The position numbers were made by a program, and so were the translations under genes. A stretch of 25,253 nucleotides of DNA. Origin: a virus. The stretch lies in the IMG/VR virus record IMGVR_UViG_3300031864_000012, positions 1 through 25,253 of that record. One strand, written 5' to 3'. Shown piece by piece: positions 14,950 through 24,100 of this stretch. The notes beneath the pieces are model-generated. The model searched no databases, had not been told where the DNA came from, and saw only the letters and a list, made by a program, of their open reading frames with translations. The number at the start of each line of letters is the position of its first letter. The first letter of the stretch is position 1.

Positions 14950-16301
14950 ACCCATATGCGCTTTTAACCTTAGAGGAATACAAGGCACTTGCCGGCCTGA
15001 GCAACAACGACATCGAGGCCGATGCCATATCGCTATATAGCGATGATGGAACTGCTGCGACCGCTAAGAAATCAGGAAATATTTTAACGCTGGACAAAAC
15101 TGCCGGAACAGGGACAGACCACGCCATTGACCTAACGGGTGGCACTCCAGTAGTTGTTACCGATATCACTCTAGGGATTTGCACAACAGCAGACACGCAA
15201 GATTTGAATATTGGCGATTTAGTTATCTTTGCCGGGGATGTCTCGGTTAGTGGGAAAACATATGAAATAACAGCATTGACTCTAGATACTGATTTTACAA
15301 TAGATGATTTGACGGTAAACCCGGGAGCGGTAATAGCAACCACCTGCATACTTGCCAGTTATAATCTTGGTAAATTGGCGGTGCTTATAAATAATTATGT
15401 TGGCTGGACAGCGAATTTAGAAGGTTGGTCGATGGCAAGTTCTATTGATTTGAAGAACCGTTCTGCGACTAACTGTCTATTAGAAGTAAACGAATTGACG
15501 CTGATTTATTATGATAACTATACTCTGGAGAGGCTGATTGACAGCGCCAGTCAGATCGTGGAAAACTTTTTGAGGCGGAAAATCCTGACAAGAGATTACT
15601 TAAATGAACGGTATGATGGCCACGGAAGTGTATATCTCGAGCTTGACAATTATCCGGTTACTGCAATTTCGCAAATATGTGAGGGCGTGGCTGATGTGAT
15701 CAGAGCAAAATACACGAGCACGACTGAAAGGAATGCTTATATCACAGTAACGGCAACGGGGGTTGTGCTTACGGTAGATGGAGTATCAGGGGCAGAATTG
15801 ACATTTGTGGCATACCCAACGATTACGACAATGGCAGCGGCAATAAATGCGGTTGCTTCTTGGAATGCTCAGGTCATTGCATCGACTTTTAACGGTTATC
15901 CGTCAACCCAACTATTCGAGCAGGCAAATCTTTACGGAAAGGATGTATATGCTGACTTGTGCATACCAGACGATCCGCTAGACGGCTATGAAATTGATAA
16001 AAATGAAGGAAGGATTTACAGGCCTTCTGGGTTTTCGTCAGGCGATAGGAATATATTCACTACCTATACCGCTGGATATTTGACAGTTCCTTATGCGATA
16101 AAGCACGGTGTTTTCAAGCTGGTTAAGGATATGGATGACAAGAGAGAGGAAAGTGGTGGGGAAAGCCTTAAGTCGGAGAAGCTGGGCGATTATAGCTACA
16201 GTAAAGGCGAAAGCAAAAATGTGCTAAAGAAGGTTCTGGACTCAAAGGAATATAGCGAATTGAAGGCATACCAAAGACCGCTGGTAGGAGATTTGTATTG
16301 A
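14943..16301 (+). CDS. head-tail connector (HK97 gp6-like) with two inserted domains
   Basis: 452 residues, whereas gp6-like connectors are usually 100-200. The connector itself is visible in pieces: ALLTLEEYKALAGLSNND (7-23), TLERLIDSASQIVENFLRRK (194-213), LELDNYPVTAI (232-242), then GRIYRPSGF and YTAGYLTVPYAIKHGVFKLV near the end. Insert 1 (~24-192) and insert 2 (~253-335) are beta-rich. They share a pattern: LAVLINNYVGWTANLEGW in the first and MAAAINAVASWNAQVIAS in the second, so they may be diverged copies of one domain. Connectors form a ring below the portal; the inserts probably project from the neck. AGGAGG upstream of ATG 14943 supports the start. Confidence 0.8.
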   Translation: MLDPYALLTLEEYKALAGLSNNDIEADAISLYSDDGTAATAKKSGNILTLDKTAGTGTDHAIDLTGGTPVVVTDITLGICTTADTQDLNIGDLVIFAGDVSVSGKTYEITALTLDTDFTIDDLTVNPGAVIATTCILASYNLGKLAVLINNYVGWTANLEGWSMASSIDLKNRSATNCLLEVNELTLIYYDNYTLERLIDSASQIVENFLRRKILTRDYLNERYDGHGSVYLELDNYPVTAISQICEGVADVIRAKYTSTTERNAYITVTATGVVLTVDGVSGAELTFVAYPTITTMAAAINAVASWNAQVIASTFNGYPSTQLFEQANLYGKDVYADLCIPDDPLDGYEIDKNEGRIYRPSGFSSGDRNIFTTYTAGYLTVPYAIKHGVFKLVKDMDDKREESGGESLKSEKLGDYSYSKGESKNVLKKVLDSKEYSELKAYQRPLVGDLY

Positions 16302-16639
16302 GCATCAAGAGCATGATTGAGAAGGCCGGGACTAAATGCAAAATACTGTATTTGAGTAGTGTCGTAGGGGCCGGCGCCCAGCTCACGAAAACGTGGTTGG
16401 TAAGATATAACAATGTGCCGATAAGATTCAACCCGAAGCCGAAAGTAAACGAGGCGCTGTATTTCGATACTCAAAAGGCGTTCCCGGTAACTGTTGCTTA
16501 TATTATGTATAAGCCCGGGATAATTAAAAGAGATAGAGTGAAATTTGGCACCAGGCTTTATGATATTAAAATGATTGAAGATTGGGATGAGCAAAACTTG
16601 TATTTAACATTAAGTTTACAGGAGATAACCAACCCATGA
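16298..16639 (+). CDS. head closure / head-tail joining protein
   Basis: 113 residues, the usual size for this family. The C-terminal part KFGTRLYDIKMIEDWDEQNLYLTLSLQEI follows the pattern of Phage_H_T_join proteins (SPP1 gp16 / HK97 gp7 type: 'gtr.YdI..v.dwde.n.yl.l...e'). The protein would plug the connector after packaging and offer the surface for tail binding. The start is TTG 16298, overlapping the previous stop (TTGA), because AGGAG at 16286-16290 lies seven bases before it, while the first ATG (16313) would be too far from any ribosome binding site. Ends in an ATGA overlap. Confidence 0.75.
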   Translation: MSIKSMIEKAGTKCKILYLSSVVGAGAQLTKTWLVRYNNVPIRFNPKPKVNEALYFDTQKAFPVTVAYIMYKPGIIKRDRVKFGTRLYDIKMIEDWDEQNLYLTLSLQEITNP

Positions 16640-17058
16640 AAATTAACGGATTTAAAGACAGTGAATACGCTAGAGAACCTAGGACTGTCCTTAAAAGATA
16701 CCTTGAAGAATGGGAGAAGAGAGACTGGGCTGGAATGGTTGAAGACACGCAAAAATCTTGGGTGTTGGCAATGCCAGATCCAGAAGAGATGCTGAAGGTC
16801 ATCTTTTCATATAAGCCAATTGAGGCTACCTTGATAAGGGAAGCGATGTTGAGCAACGTAGCTTATGCCTGTATATTAAACATGCAATATCTGGTGGCTA
16901 GAGGGGTTGTGGCAGACGTCCAGTTTGACGCGAGAGTTATCTGTGAGATTGATCAGCTGATGCCGTCTCCTGATGGAGATTGGGGAGTGAACCCCATCAG
17001 CTTGACCCCGACAATGGGGCTTGGATATAAAAATGATAAGGCCGAAAATCGTTGTTAA
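16636..17058 (+). CDS. neck-region protein, possibly NTF2-like
   Basis: 140 residues. I do not recognise it with certainty. The pattern LKRYLEEWEKRDWAGMVEDTQKSWV at the start, then YKPIEATLIREAMLSNVAYACILNMQYLV, a strand VRVICEID-like segment and DWGVNPISLTP at the end, would suit an NTF2-like alpha+beta cone fold. Many phages have one uncharacterised gene at this place between head closure and gp10-like genes. Starts in an ATGA overlap, and its end overlaps the next gene by 26 bases. Confidence 0.55.
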   Translation: MKINGFKDSEYAREPRTVLKRYLEEWEKRDWAGMVEDTQKSWVLAMPDPEEMLKVIFSYKPIEATLIREAMLSNVAYACILNMQYLVARGVVADVQFDARVICEIDQLMPSPDGDWGVNPISLTPTMGLGYKNDKAENRC

Positions 17059-18508
17059 GCCTGGTAAGGTATTTCTTACAAATTGTAAGTTATTGCCGGT
17101 CAAGGTGAGAGAAGCAGTCAAAAAAGCGACGCTGATGACTGCCTATCAGATTCATAACGACGCCAAAATTTTGTGTGTTCATCCACGAACGAAAGTTTTG
17201 ACTAATGATGGCTGGAAGCCAATTAAAGACATATCTACAGGTGAATTAATTGTTACAGAATCAGGAAAAATGAAGCCAGTAGAACAAATCGTAAAAAGTA
17301 AGCCTAAAGAAATTATCAGGCTTTATATAAACGCCATAAATAATGGTTTAACGCAAATAAAAGGCACATTTTCGTCTATTTCAGCAAGCCCAGAACATAT
17401 AATAAAAACAAGTCTGGGTTGGAAAAAATTCGGTGATATTATTGAGGGCGAAAAAATATATTTTCTTGCTTCAAAATGTAAAGAATGTGGTAAATTAAAG
17501 CCTTTTTTTAGTGTTTTTTGTTCTCAATCTTGTGGCGGAAAATGGAAATATAAACACGGAGAAGGAGAAAAGGGCTTGAAAATAGGACACGTTAAAGCAA
17601 AAGAATTTGCCCAAAAAAGAGACAGTGAATTAATTATAAAGAAAGGGAAAGAATGGAGAGAGAATAATCCAGAAAAAGTAAAAAAATATCATGCAAGACA
17701 AGGTAGAACGCTTGCTGAATTTTATAAGAAATATCCTGAGAAACATCCGAATGCTGTTTGTGCGAAAAATCATTTCTTTACAAAACTAGAGAGGAAGATC
17801 AAAAAATTATTACAAGAATTAAATATTGATTATATCCATCAATTTAAAGTTTGCAAATATTGGGCAGATTTTTCTTTGCCAAACATGAAGATTTTATTGG
17901 AATGCGATGGCGAGCACTGGCATCGAGATAAAAATAAAGAGGATAAAAGAGATAAAGAAATAAAAAAATTAAAACCAGATTATCGATTAATCCATTTAAG
18001 TGAGGAAGAGATTAATAATATAACGATGACTGGTTTATCTCAATACTTATCATGTGGTTTAGGCGATATTAGACTTATTGAGTTGAAGGTCAAGAAGATT
18101 AAAAGAATAAAAACCCCAAAATATTGTCCTCATTTTATCGATTTAGTAATTAATGGAGGTAAGGGAACGTTTATCGCGAATGGATTTTTAGTCCATAATT
18201 GTCCGGTCGATACGGGCAGGCTGAGAGCATCGATTTCCGTAAACTGGACAGGCAGTGGTATGTCGTATGGCAAGGTTACAGGGAAAACATCGGCAAAGGC
18301 CGGAAGGAAACCAAGCTCTGGCTCAGATGGAGTCGGGCAGCCCCCGAAGGAAATGGGTGGTTTTTACGCTTCTGTGGGTACTAATGTGGAGTATGCAGAG
18401 GATGTCGAGAATTATACATCTCCTTATCTGTGGCCCGCATTTGCTATGAACAGAGAGAAATACAAGGCGGCTTTGGTGATCGCGTTGGGAGCGGCTATAA
18501 AATTATGA
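17033..18508 (+). CDS. HK97 gp10-like neck/tail protein, interrupted by an intein
   Basis: The frame codes for 491 residues. N-extein (47 residues, ending HNDAKIL) and C-extein (102 residues, beginning CPVDTGRLRASISV) join to a 149-residue protein of normal size for the HK97-gp10/putative tail-component family, whose hallmark is 'AK...PVDTGrLr.SI'. In many phages this protein sits between head closure and tail terminator, as here. The intein lies directly before the most conserved motif. ATG 17033 was preferred to TTG 17021 because neither has a clear ribosome binding site; the gene overlaps its upstream neighbour and is probably coupled. The 3' end overlaps the next start (ATGA). Confidence 0.88.
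   Translation: MIRPKIVVKPGKVFLTNCKLLPVKVREAVKKATLMTAYQIHNDAKILCVHPRTKVLTNDGWKPIKDISTGELIVTESGKMKPVEQIVKSKPKEIIRLYINAINNGLTQIKGTFSSISASPEHIIKTSLGWKKFGDIIEGEKIYFLASKCKECGKLKPFFSVFCSQSCGGKWKYKHGEGEKGLKIGHVKAKEFAQKRDSELIIKKGKEWRENNPEKVKKYHARQGRTLAEFYKKYPEKHPNAVCAKNHFFTKLERKIKKLLQELNIDYIHQFKVCKYWADFSLPNMKILLECDGEHWHRDKNKEDKRDKEIKKLKPDYRLIHLSEEEINNITMTGLSQYLSCGLGDIRLIELKVKKIKRIKTPKYCPHFIDLVINGGKGTFIANGFLVHNCPVDTGRLRASISVNWTGSGMSYGKVTGKTSAKAGRKPSSGSDGVGQPPKEMGGFYASVGTNVEYAEDVENYTSPYLWPAFAMNREKYKAALVIALGAAIKL
17174..18199 (+). mobile_element. intein with Vsr/DUF559-like homing endonuclease
   Basis: 342 residues in frame. Splicing block A starts with Cys1 (CVHPRTKVLTNDGW). Block B is SASPEH (His75). 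Blocks F and G are GTFIANGFLVHN, ending His341-Asn342, followed by Cys+1 of the host protein, all that class 1 splicing needs. Between them are a zinc finger (C102, C105, C116, C120) and a PD-(D/E)xK-like nuclease of the Vsr/DUF559 kind: E205 (KLERKIKKLL), D232 (YWADFSLP), E243 and H248/H250 (LLECDGEHWH). Vsr-like homing endonucleases such as I-Bth0305I are known; LAGLIDADG or HNH types are the rule in inteins. The DNA is AT-rich (about 28% GC over the sample 17581-17640), unlike its flanks, which suggests recent arrival. Confidence 0.92.
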
Positions 18509-18909
18509 GCGACAACACAAGCTATCCAATTGAAGCCTTGCAGACAACTTTGCATACGCTTCTAATCGGTATTACAGGAGGATTATACGATGAGGTCCCG
18601 GAAGGCGCAGGCCTACCGTATTCGACTTTTGGCGACATGGTTGATGAGCCTATGGAAGCCCGGGGAGTTAAGGGCAGGATGGTTGTTGTGCCGATTCATG
18701 TCTACAGCAAGGATTCAGGTGGCAGGTTTCAGGCTGCCGGTATAATGAAAGAGATAGTGGAACTGGTGACAGCAGATGCCTTAACGATAGTTGGTTGGCA
18801 GGATTGTGGAAAAGTATATAAGGCCGGAAAGATAGAGAGGATGAAAAAGGATAGCGGATACAGCTATCACGGGATATTGACTTTTTTAATAACGGTGTGC
18901 AAAAAATGA
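18505..18909 (+). CDS. tail terminator / tail completion-like protein
   Basis: 134 residues. Position (after gp10-like, before tail tube), size and pattern (N-terminal helix PIEALQTTLHTLL, then YSTFGDMVDEPMEARGVKGRMVVVPIHVYSK, a helix, and a closing strand SYHGILTFLITV) fit the DUF3168/HK97 gp10-lambda U group that caps the tail tube. The frame is open from 18430, but ATG 18505 overlaps the previous stop (ATGA), the linking style used throughout this operon. Ends in another ATGA overlap with a glycosyltransferase gene. Confidence 0.7.
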   Translation: MSDNTSYPIEALQTTLHTLLIGITGGLYDEVPEGAGLPYSTFGDMVDEPMEARGVKGRMVVVPIHVYSKDSGGRFQAAGIMKEIVELVTADALTIVGWQDCGKVYKAGKIERMKKDSGYSYHGILTFLITVCKK

Positions 18910-19856
18910 GACTAGATGACGTGGCGGTAGTGGTCACTACTTTTATGAGGGAGAACGACTGCATGAAATGTTTATCTAGCATAAGGAAATTCTACCCAGA
19001 TATAAAGGTGCTTGTGGCAGATAATGGAAGGCATAAGGACGAGCGGTTTATTAATTTTCTGGACAGGATGAATATTGACTATGTAATTCTTCCTTTTGAT
19101 AGCGGGGTAAGCAAGACCAGAAACGTTGCATTGGACAACTTAAAGGATTTCCCCTATATTCTATTATTAGAGGACGACATGGAACTCACTGAGGAATCGG
19201 AAATCGAGAAATTCAAGGCTGTTCTTGAGGCGGAGCCAGGACTCGGGATGATAGCTGGGGCGATTGATCTAGATAGCGGAGCCAGGGCACTTTGGGCACA
19301 GCAATTGGAAATCAATAGGAAAGACAAAATGCTTTTCTCGTATCCGATAGTGAATCCAGAATGGATTGTATCGAATGGCGTGAGATGGCATTATGCAGAT
19401 CAGGCCAGTAATTTTGTCTTGTTGAGAAACAATCAAGACATAAGATGGGACAGCGATTTGAAGTCCGGAGGAGAGCATATAGATTTTGCAATTCACATAA
19501 AGCTTGATACAGCTTGGAGATGCAGCGTAACTGATGAGGTTATTTGCCTTCATCATGCCGGAGAAAAAACACCTGGCTATCTGAGACGCAGGCACAGAGG
19601 CGACACGTGGCCAAAGATAAGGAAAAAGAGAGGGTTGTTATTCTGGGTTGAAAACAGCAGAAAAGCAATCTGGGATTACAAAAATGCGAGAGGAATATTT
19701 TATCCTGAATATATGTATAATCTGATGAAGACCATAAACGAATCTAACGGTAAAAAACTTGCAAAGAATAAGGATTTTTTAAGAAAAATAAACAGGGGTG
19801 AAACCTTAGAGGTTAATTTAAAGCACCCCGATTTTAAGGAGGCTCAAAATGGCTGA
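18906..19856 (+). CDS. family 2 (GT-A) glycosyltransferase inside the tail operon
   Basis: 316 residues. Typical GT-A features: AVVVTTFMRENDCMKCLSSI (7-26), VADN (37-40), GVSKTRNVAL (67-76) and the metal-binding EDDM (89-92). The central part holds WIVSNGVRWHYADQASNFVL and SGGEHIDFAIHIK, which suits the acceptor site with a catalytic acidic residue, then CLHHAG. No membrane segment is seen, so it acts in the cytosol. It lies between tail terminator and tail tube genes, joined by ATGA before and an eight-base overlap after, away from the other sugar genes. It may glycosylate the neighbouring tail proteins; that is inference only. ATG 18906 was preferred to GTG 18897. Confidence 0.88.
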   Translation: MRLDDVAVVVTTFMRENDCMKCLSSIRKFYPDIKVLVADNGRHKDERFINFLDRMNIDYVILPFDSGVSKTRNVALDNLKDFPYILLLEDDMELTEESEIEKFKAVLEAEPGLGMIAGAIDLDSGARALWAQQLEINRKDKMLFSYPIVNPEWIVSNGVRWHYADQASNFVLLRNNQDIRWDSDLKSGGEHIDFAIHIKLDTAWRCSVTDEVICLHHAGEKTPGYLRRRHRGDTWPKIRKKRGLLFWVENSRKAIWDYKNARGIFYPEYMYNLMKTINESNGKKLAKNKDFLRKINRGETLEVNLKHPDFKEAQNG

Positions 19857-20301
19857 CCAAATAGCAATCCCTGGTGAATTTTGTACGTTTGTTATTGGCA
19901 CGCCGCCCCAGGCAATAGCCGCAACAAGAACATTTACAATGAACCTGGACGCGGCAACGTATGGGAATTTCGTTGCTAGGGGCACGAGTTATTGGCGGAC
20001 TAATTATGTGGCTGATCTTGGTGGGACTTTTGATATCGATGGGCTGATTGTGGTGCAGGATGTAGTACCAGCCGGACCGAAGCAATTCGACGACCTGTTT
20101 ACTCTTTTTGCAAACAGGTCCCTATTTGCAGTAGTTTTCACGTTGAGAGAGAAGGTTTTTTTGGAATCGTTCGTTTATTCCTGTAACTGCTACATTACTT
20201 CATTGACAACCACGGCGCCGGTTTTTGGCGAAACCACTTATTCTGCTTCGTTGATCATAACAGGAGAAGTCAAGCAGTGGCTAGGCTCAGTTAGTTCGTA
20301 A
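19849..20301 (+). CDS. major tail (tube) protein
   Basis: 150 residues. The sequence has the alternating beta pattern of siphovirus tube proteins: FCTFVIG, FTMNLDAATYGNFVARGTSYWRTNYVADLGGTFDIDG, then FDDLFTLFANRSLFAVVFTL, ESFVYSCNCYITSLTTTAP and the closing TYSASLIITGEVKQW. The tube protein stacks in rings around the tape measure. It directly precedes the chaperone pair and the tape measure gene, as in almost all siphoviruses. AAGGAGG at 19836-19842 gives a strong start within the end of the glycosyltransferase gene. No tail sheath gene is seen, so a non-contractile tail is likely. Confidence 0.85.
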   Translation: MADQIAIPGEFCTFVIGTPPQAIAATRTFTMNLDAATYGNFVARGTSYWRTNYVADLGGTFDIDGLIVVQDVVPAGPKQFDDLFTLFANRSLFAVVFTLREKVFLESFVYSCNCYITSLTTTAPVFGETTYSASLIITGEVKQWLGSVSS

Positions 20302-20338
20302 GCGTAAACGTAAGCATTATAATTTTTAAGGAGGTCTT

Positions 20339-20722
20339 ATGACAGAGACAAAATCAGAAAACAAACCGTTTACTATGATTGATCTTGACAGGCCCAGAAA
20401 GTTCAGACTAACACTGAATGCATTGGTGGAGCTGGAAGAGAGGGTAGGGCTGGAAATTACTGACCCTGGCACTCTTTTGGCGAAAATGAAAAGCTTCAAT
20501 GTTATACGGCTTGTTTTGTATCTAGGTCTATTAGATGACGACCCGAAATTGACAGAGGAAAAGGTTGGAAGCCTCATTGAGTGGGATAGCCTGTCTGATA
20601 TTTTAGACAAGATATTGCCGTATCTGGGTATGAGCAAAAAACCAAAAAACGTGGAGAGGGTGACGCCCCGGAAAAGGAAGAACCCTGGGACTGGGAAGTT
20701 GCCCTCGAAACGTCATTCTTGA
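20339..20722 (+). CDS. tail assembly chaperone, N-terminal frame
   Basis: 127 residues when read without frameshift. Typical content of the G-type chaperone: FTMIDLDRPRKFRLTLNALVELEERVGLEI and a second helical part (IRLVLYLGLLDDDPKLTEEKVGSLIEW). The end after ~residue 104 (VERVTPRKRKNPG...) is basic and unlike a folded domain, as expected where a short and a frameshifted long form are made. AAGGAGG before the ATG gives a strong start. The protein binds the tape measure protein before tube polymerisation. Confidence 0.85.
   Translation: MTETKSENKPFTMIDLDRPRKFRLTLNALVELEERVGLEITDPGTLLAKMKSFNVIRLVLYLGLLDDDPKLTEEKVGSLIEWDSLSDILDKILPYLGMSKKPKNVERVTPRKRKNPGTGKLPSKRHS
20644..20650 (+). promoter_or_regulatory. 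-1 programmed ribosomal frameshift site (A AAA AAC)
   Basis: In the reading frame of the first chaperone the codons are CCA AAA AAC, giving the canonical heptamer A AAA AAC. After a -1 slip, translation continues from 20650 with RGEGDAPEKEEPWDWEVALE and runs without a stop into the second chaperone frame. A weak GAGGG/CCCTC pairing (20656-20660 with 20702-20706) starts six bases downstream and might act as a stimulator. Confidence 0.85.
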
Positions 20723-21090
20723 TAGGGTTAAAGCCGGAGGAGTTTTATAAACTAACAATTCAGGAATTCACGACAGCAGTAAATGCTCATGGCAAAAAGA
20801 GACAGGAAGAATGGTTGAGGACGGCATGGTTGGCGTCATGGATTATAAATGTACAATTGCCGAGAGGGAAAAACGTAACCCCTCAAAAGCTGTTGGGGGC
20901 AGAATTCTTCGGTGAGCCCGAAAAGAGCCCATATAAGAGCAGGGAAGTATGGGAAAAGGCTAAAACGAAGATAATTAAAATGGCCAGGTGGCATAGCAAG
21001 ATTATGAGGCACATGGAAGCCGAGAGCAGGAAGGGCAAAAAGACCTCAAGGACAGTAAGCATCGGAGACTTTATGAAGAGAACTCGTTAG
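20650..21090 (+). CDS. tail assembly chaperone, C-terminal extension made by -1 frameshift
   Basis: This is the T-type part of the lambda G/GT system. Joined to the first frame at 20650 it adds 146 residues, for a 250-residue long form. Key pieces are EEPWDWEVALETSFLIGLKP, then EEFYKLTIQEFTTAVNAHGKKRQEEW and a basic helical tail (IIKMARWHSKIMRHMEAE). As an independent ORF it could only start at TTG 20719, which lacks a good ribosome binding site and would lose the WDWE segment. The long form bridges the tape measure and tube proteins in lambda; I infer the same here from the order of genes. Confidence 0.8.
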   Translation, partial: RGEGDAPEKEEPWDWEVALETSFLIGLKPEEFYKLTIQEFTTAVNAHGKKRQEEWLRTAWLASWIINVQLPRGKNVTPQKLLGAEFFGEPEKSPYKSREVWEKAKTKIIKMARWHSKIMRHMEAESRKGKKTSRTVSIGDFMKRTR

Positions 21091-21104
21091 CATGAGATAT
21101 TAAA

Positions 21105-24100
21105 ATGGCGACTTCAATAGGGAAACTTTACGCGCTTGTTGGTGCGAATACAACGGAATTCGACGCCAAGATGGCAGCGTTGGGGAAGAGGGCTGCAGTT
21201 TTGGGCAAAAGCCTGACAATGTTTTTGACCCTTCCGATTCTTGCGATAGGAGCGGCATCAGTAAAGTTCTCAGCGGATTTCGAGCAGTCAATGAAAAACG
21301 CCCAGTCCGTATCCGGGGCTACAGCCGACGAGCTGAAGATGATGGAAGGGGTTGCCCGGGAAATGGGCAAGACCACCGTCTTTTCCGCAAAAGAGGCGGC
21401 TGACGCTTTCTACTATATGGCTTCAGCAGGCTGGAAAGCGAACCAAATGGCCGTGGCTATCAAGCCGACACTTGACCTTGCGGCAGCCACCCAATCGGAT
21501 CTGGCTTTTACTACAAACACGGTAGTAGCCTCTCTAAATCAATTCGGACTGGCGTCCTCAGAGGCGGGAAGAGTTACAAATGTATTCGCTGCGGCGATCG
21601 GAAATTCACAAGCGACTCTTGAAAAGCTAAAAATCTCTATGACTTATATAGGCCCGCTGGCAAATGCCGTTGGCTATTCAATAGAACAGACGACTGGAAC
21701 GCTTATGAGTTTGTATGATGCAGGGTATGAGGCATCATCAGCCGGAACAGCATTGAGAATGGCACTAGCGAAATTGATGCAGGGTACAGGAAAAACGAGG
21801 GAAGGGCTAGAAAGTCTTGGGCTTTCTATGGCTGACGTTAATCCTGCAACAAACAGCCTTGTAGAGATAATAAGGAAACTCGAAGATGCCGGAGCAGACG
21901 CAACTGCCATAATAAACATATTTGGAGTGAGAGCTGGTCCTGCGATGGCGGCGGCAATAGCGCAAGGTGCAGACAAGATAGAAGACTACACGAAAACAAT
22001 AACAGGCACAGAATCGGCGTCAGAAATGGCAGCGATACAGCTGGATACACTCAAAGGCCAAGCCAAACTTTTGACCTCTGCTATGGGTGAGGTGGCGTTG
22101 CAGATCGGGAAGGTGGTAGTCCCGGTCATAAGGAACTTCATAAAGAATCAATTACAGCCGGCCGTTCTGTGGTTCTCTAATTTGTCAGAAGAGGCAAGGA
22201 AAAACGTAATAAAATGGGCTCTTATCGTGGCGGCGATAGGTCCGGCAATTATGATATTCGGAAAGGCTGCAATAGCGATAGGGGCTCTTAATAAGGGATT
22301 TAAAGCATTGAGAGTGGCGATGGGTACAAAATTGCTAGGCCCGATTGGATTAATAACTGTCGCTATAATAACTCTCACAAAGACGATTTATGATAGCCAA
22401 AAAGGTTTCCGAGATTTTTATAACACACTAGAAGAATTTGATGAGGTATCAAAAGAAAATGTATCGACACTTGAAAAAGTAACCGCTGGGGCTAAAGGGA
22501 TGTTGCTCAAAATGGGGGCGACCTATAAATTATTGTTGAAGGTCTCTGGAGCCACTAAAAAATGGACTGAAGAACAACATAACTTAAAAGAAAAAACGGC
22601 AGAATTAACGGAAAAGCAGAGAGAACACGGCAAAGAGGTATGGGAAGCGATAAAAGGGACTGACTTATACAATAAAACATTAGGGAAACAGGCAAAGAAA
22701 GCAGAGGAAGCGAAAAGTAAACTCGAAAAAATGAATGAAGCCGTAAAAAAGGCGTTGCAGGCTCAGGAGAAGGCAAAAGAGGCGGCAAAAGCCTTCAATG
22801 ACACGCTTAAATCGATTGCTTTGGAGACAATACCGCAGAAAATAGCGAAGATGAAGGAGCTGGAAGGGAAGCTTGCTATAGTTGATGGGCTTTGGGCTAA
22901 AAACAAGATAACGATGGGCGATTGGATAAGGGTATCCAGCGAACTGAGACAGCAAATAAGCGACCTGAGTGTTGGAATAACAACTAGTGCAATACCGGCG
23001 GCAAGAGATATGGCCGGGGTATTTGAACAGGCTGTAACTAAAATGAAAGGTATAACCTTCCTCCCAACAAAAGAAATAGGAACAGATTGGAAAGCGTTAA
23101 ATAAAGAGATAGAGGCAGATACGATTCGGAGTATTGCAAATATCATCAAAACAGGTGGGAATCTGTGGGAAGGTATGAAAGGGATTTTTGATAATATTGT
23201 TGGTTATTGGATTGATAAAGTTGTTAATGAAATAGTAAAGGGTGGAGACGATATATGGGGGACATTGAAGAAAGGATTTTCTGGGCTGTCAGGAAGCATT
23301 TCAGGAGTATTTTCAAATGTCGGTGGAGCGGTAAAAGGTTTGGGAGGGCTAATCGGAGGAGCTGCAGGGAAAGCGGGAAATTTTGTAGGTGATTTAATAG
23401 GGAAATTTGGGAAGTTGGCAGGACCAATCGGCGCAGCCATTTCAATTGGCATGAAACTCCCAATTATAGGTGATGTGATAAAAGGTATTACTGGAAAGGT
23501 TGCTGGGCTGCTGAGTAAAATACCGCTTATCGGTGGGCTATTTAAGAAGTCTGAGACTGAAGCTGAAAAGGCTGCCCGTGAGATGAAGGAAATGGTAGAT
23601 GGGCTTATCTCTTCAGTCTCGAAATGGGGAGATATTACTGAAGAAACCGCTAAAGCAATCGCTGAAGATATAAAAGGAGGAATGGAAGGGGCCGCGGCTG
23701 TTTCTAAGAATTATGCAGATGTGCTGAAAGATGTAGGGGTTACGCAGAAAAGCATCAGCGATCAGTGGGACAGGGCTACTGGCATACTTGCTAATTACGC
23801 AGATGGGATACTAGATGCAGAAGACGCCTCACAAGCTGCTAGCGAAAGCTTCTCTATACTGCTCGATTCAGCTAAAAAGTTTGGGACTGAAGGCTCTGAA
23901 TCGATGGTTAGTTTTATTAAGCAAGTTAAGGCTTCTGGGTTGGAAATAGCAGAAGTAACAGGTTATATAAATGACCAACTTGGAGTCGTGAAAAGCGGCT
24001 CAATAAATGCTGCTCAGGGACTTGAGGCTATGGCAGGAGCTGTCGGAACAAATGTAGAGTCTCTCGGGCGGCTCGAGACCCAGACCCTAGCTGTTTTTAA

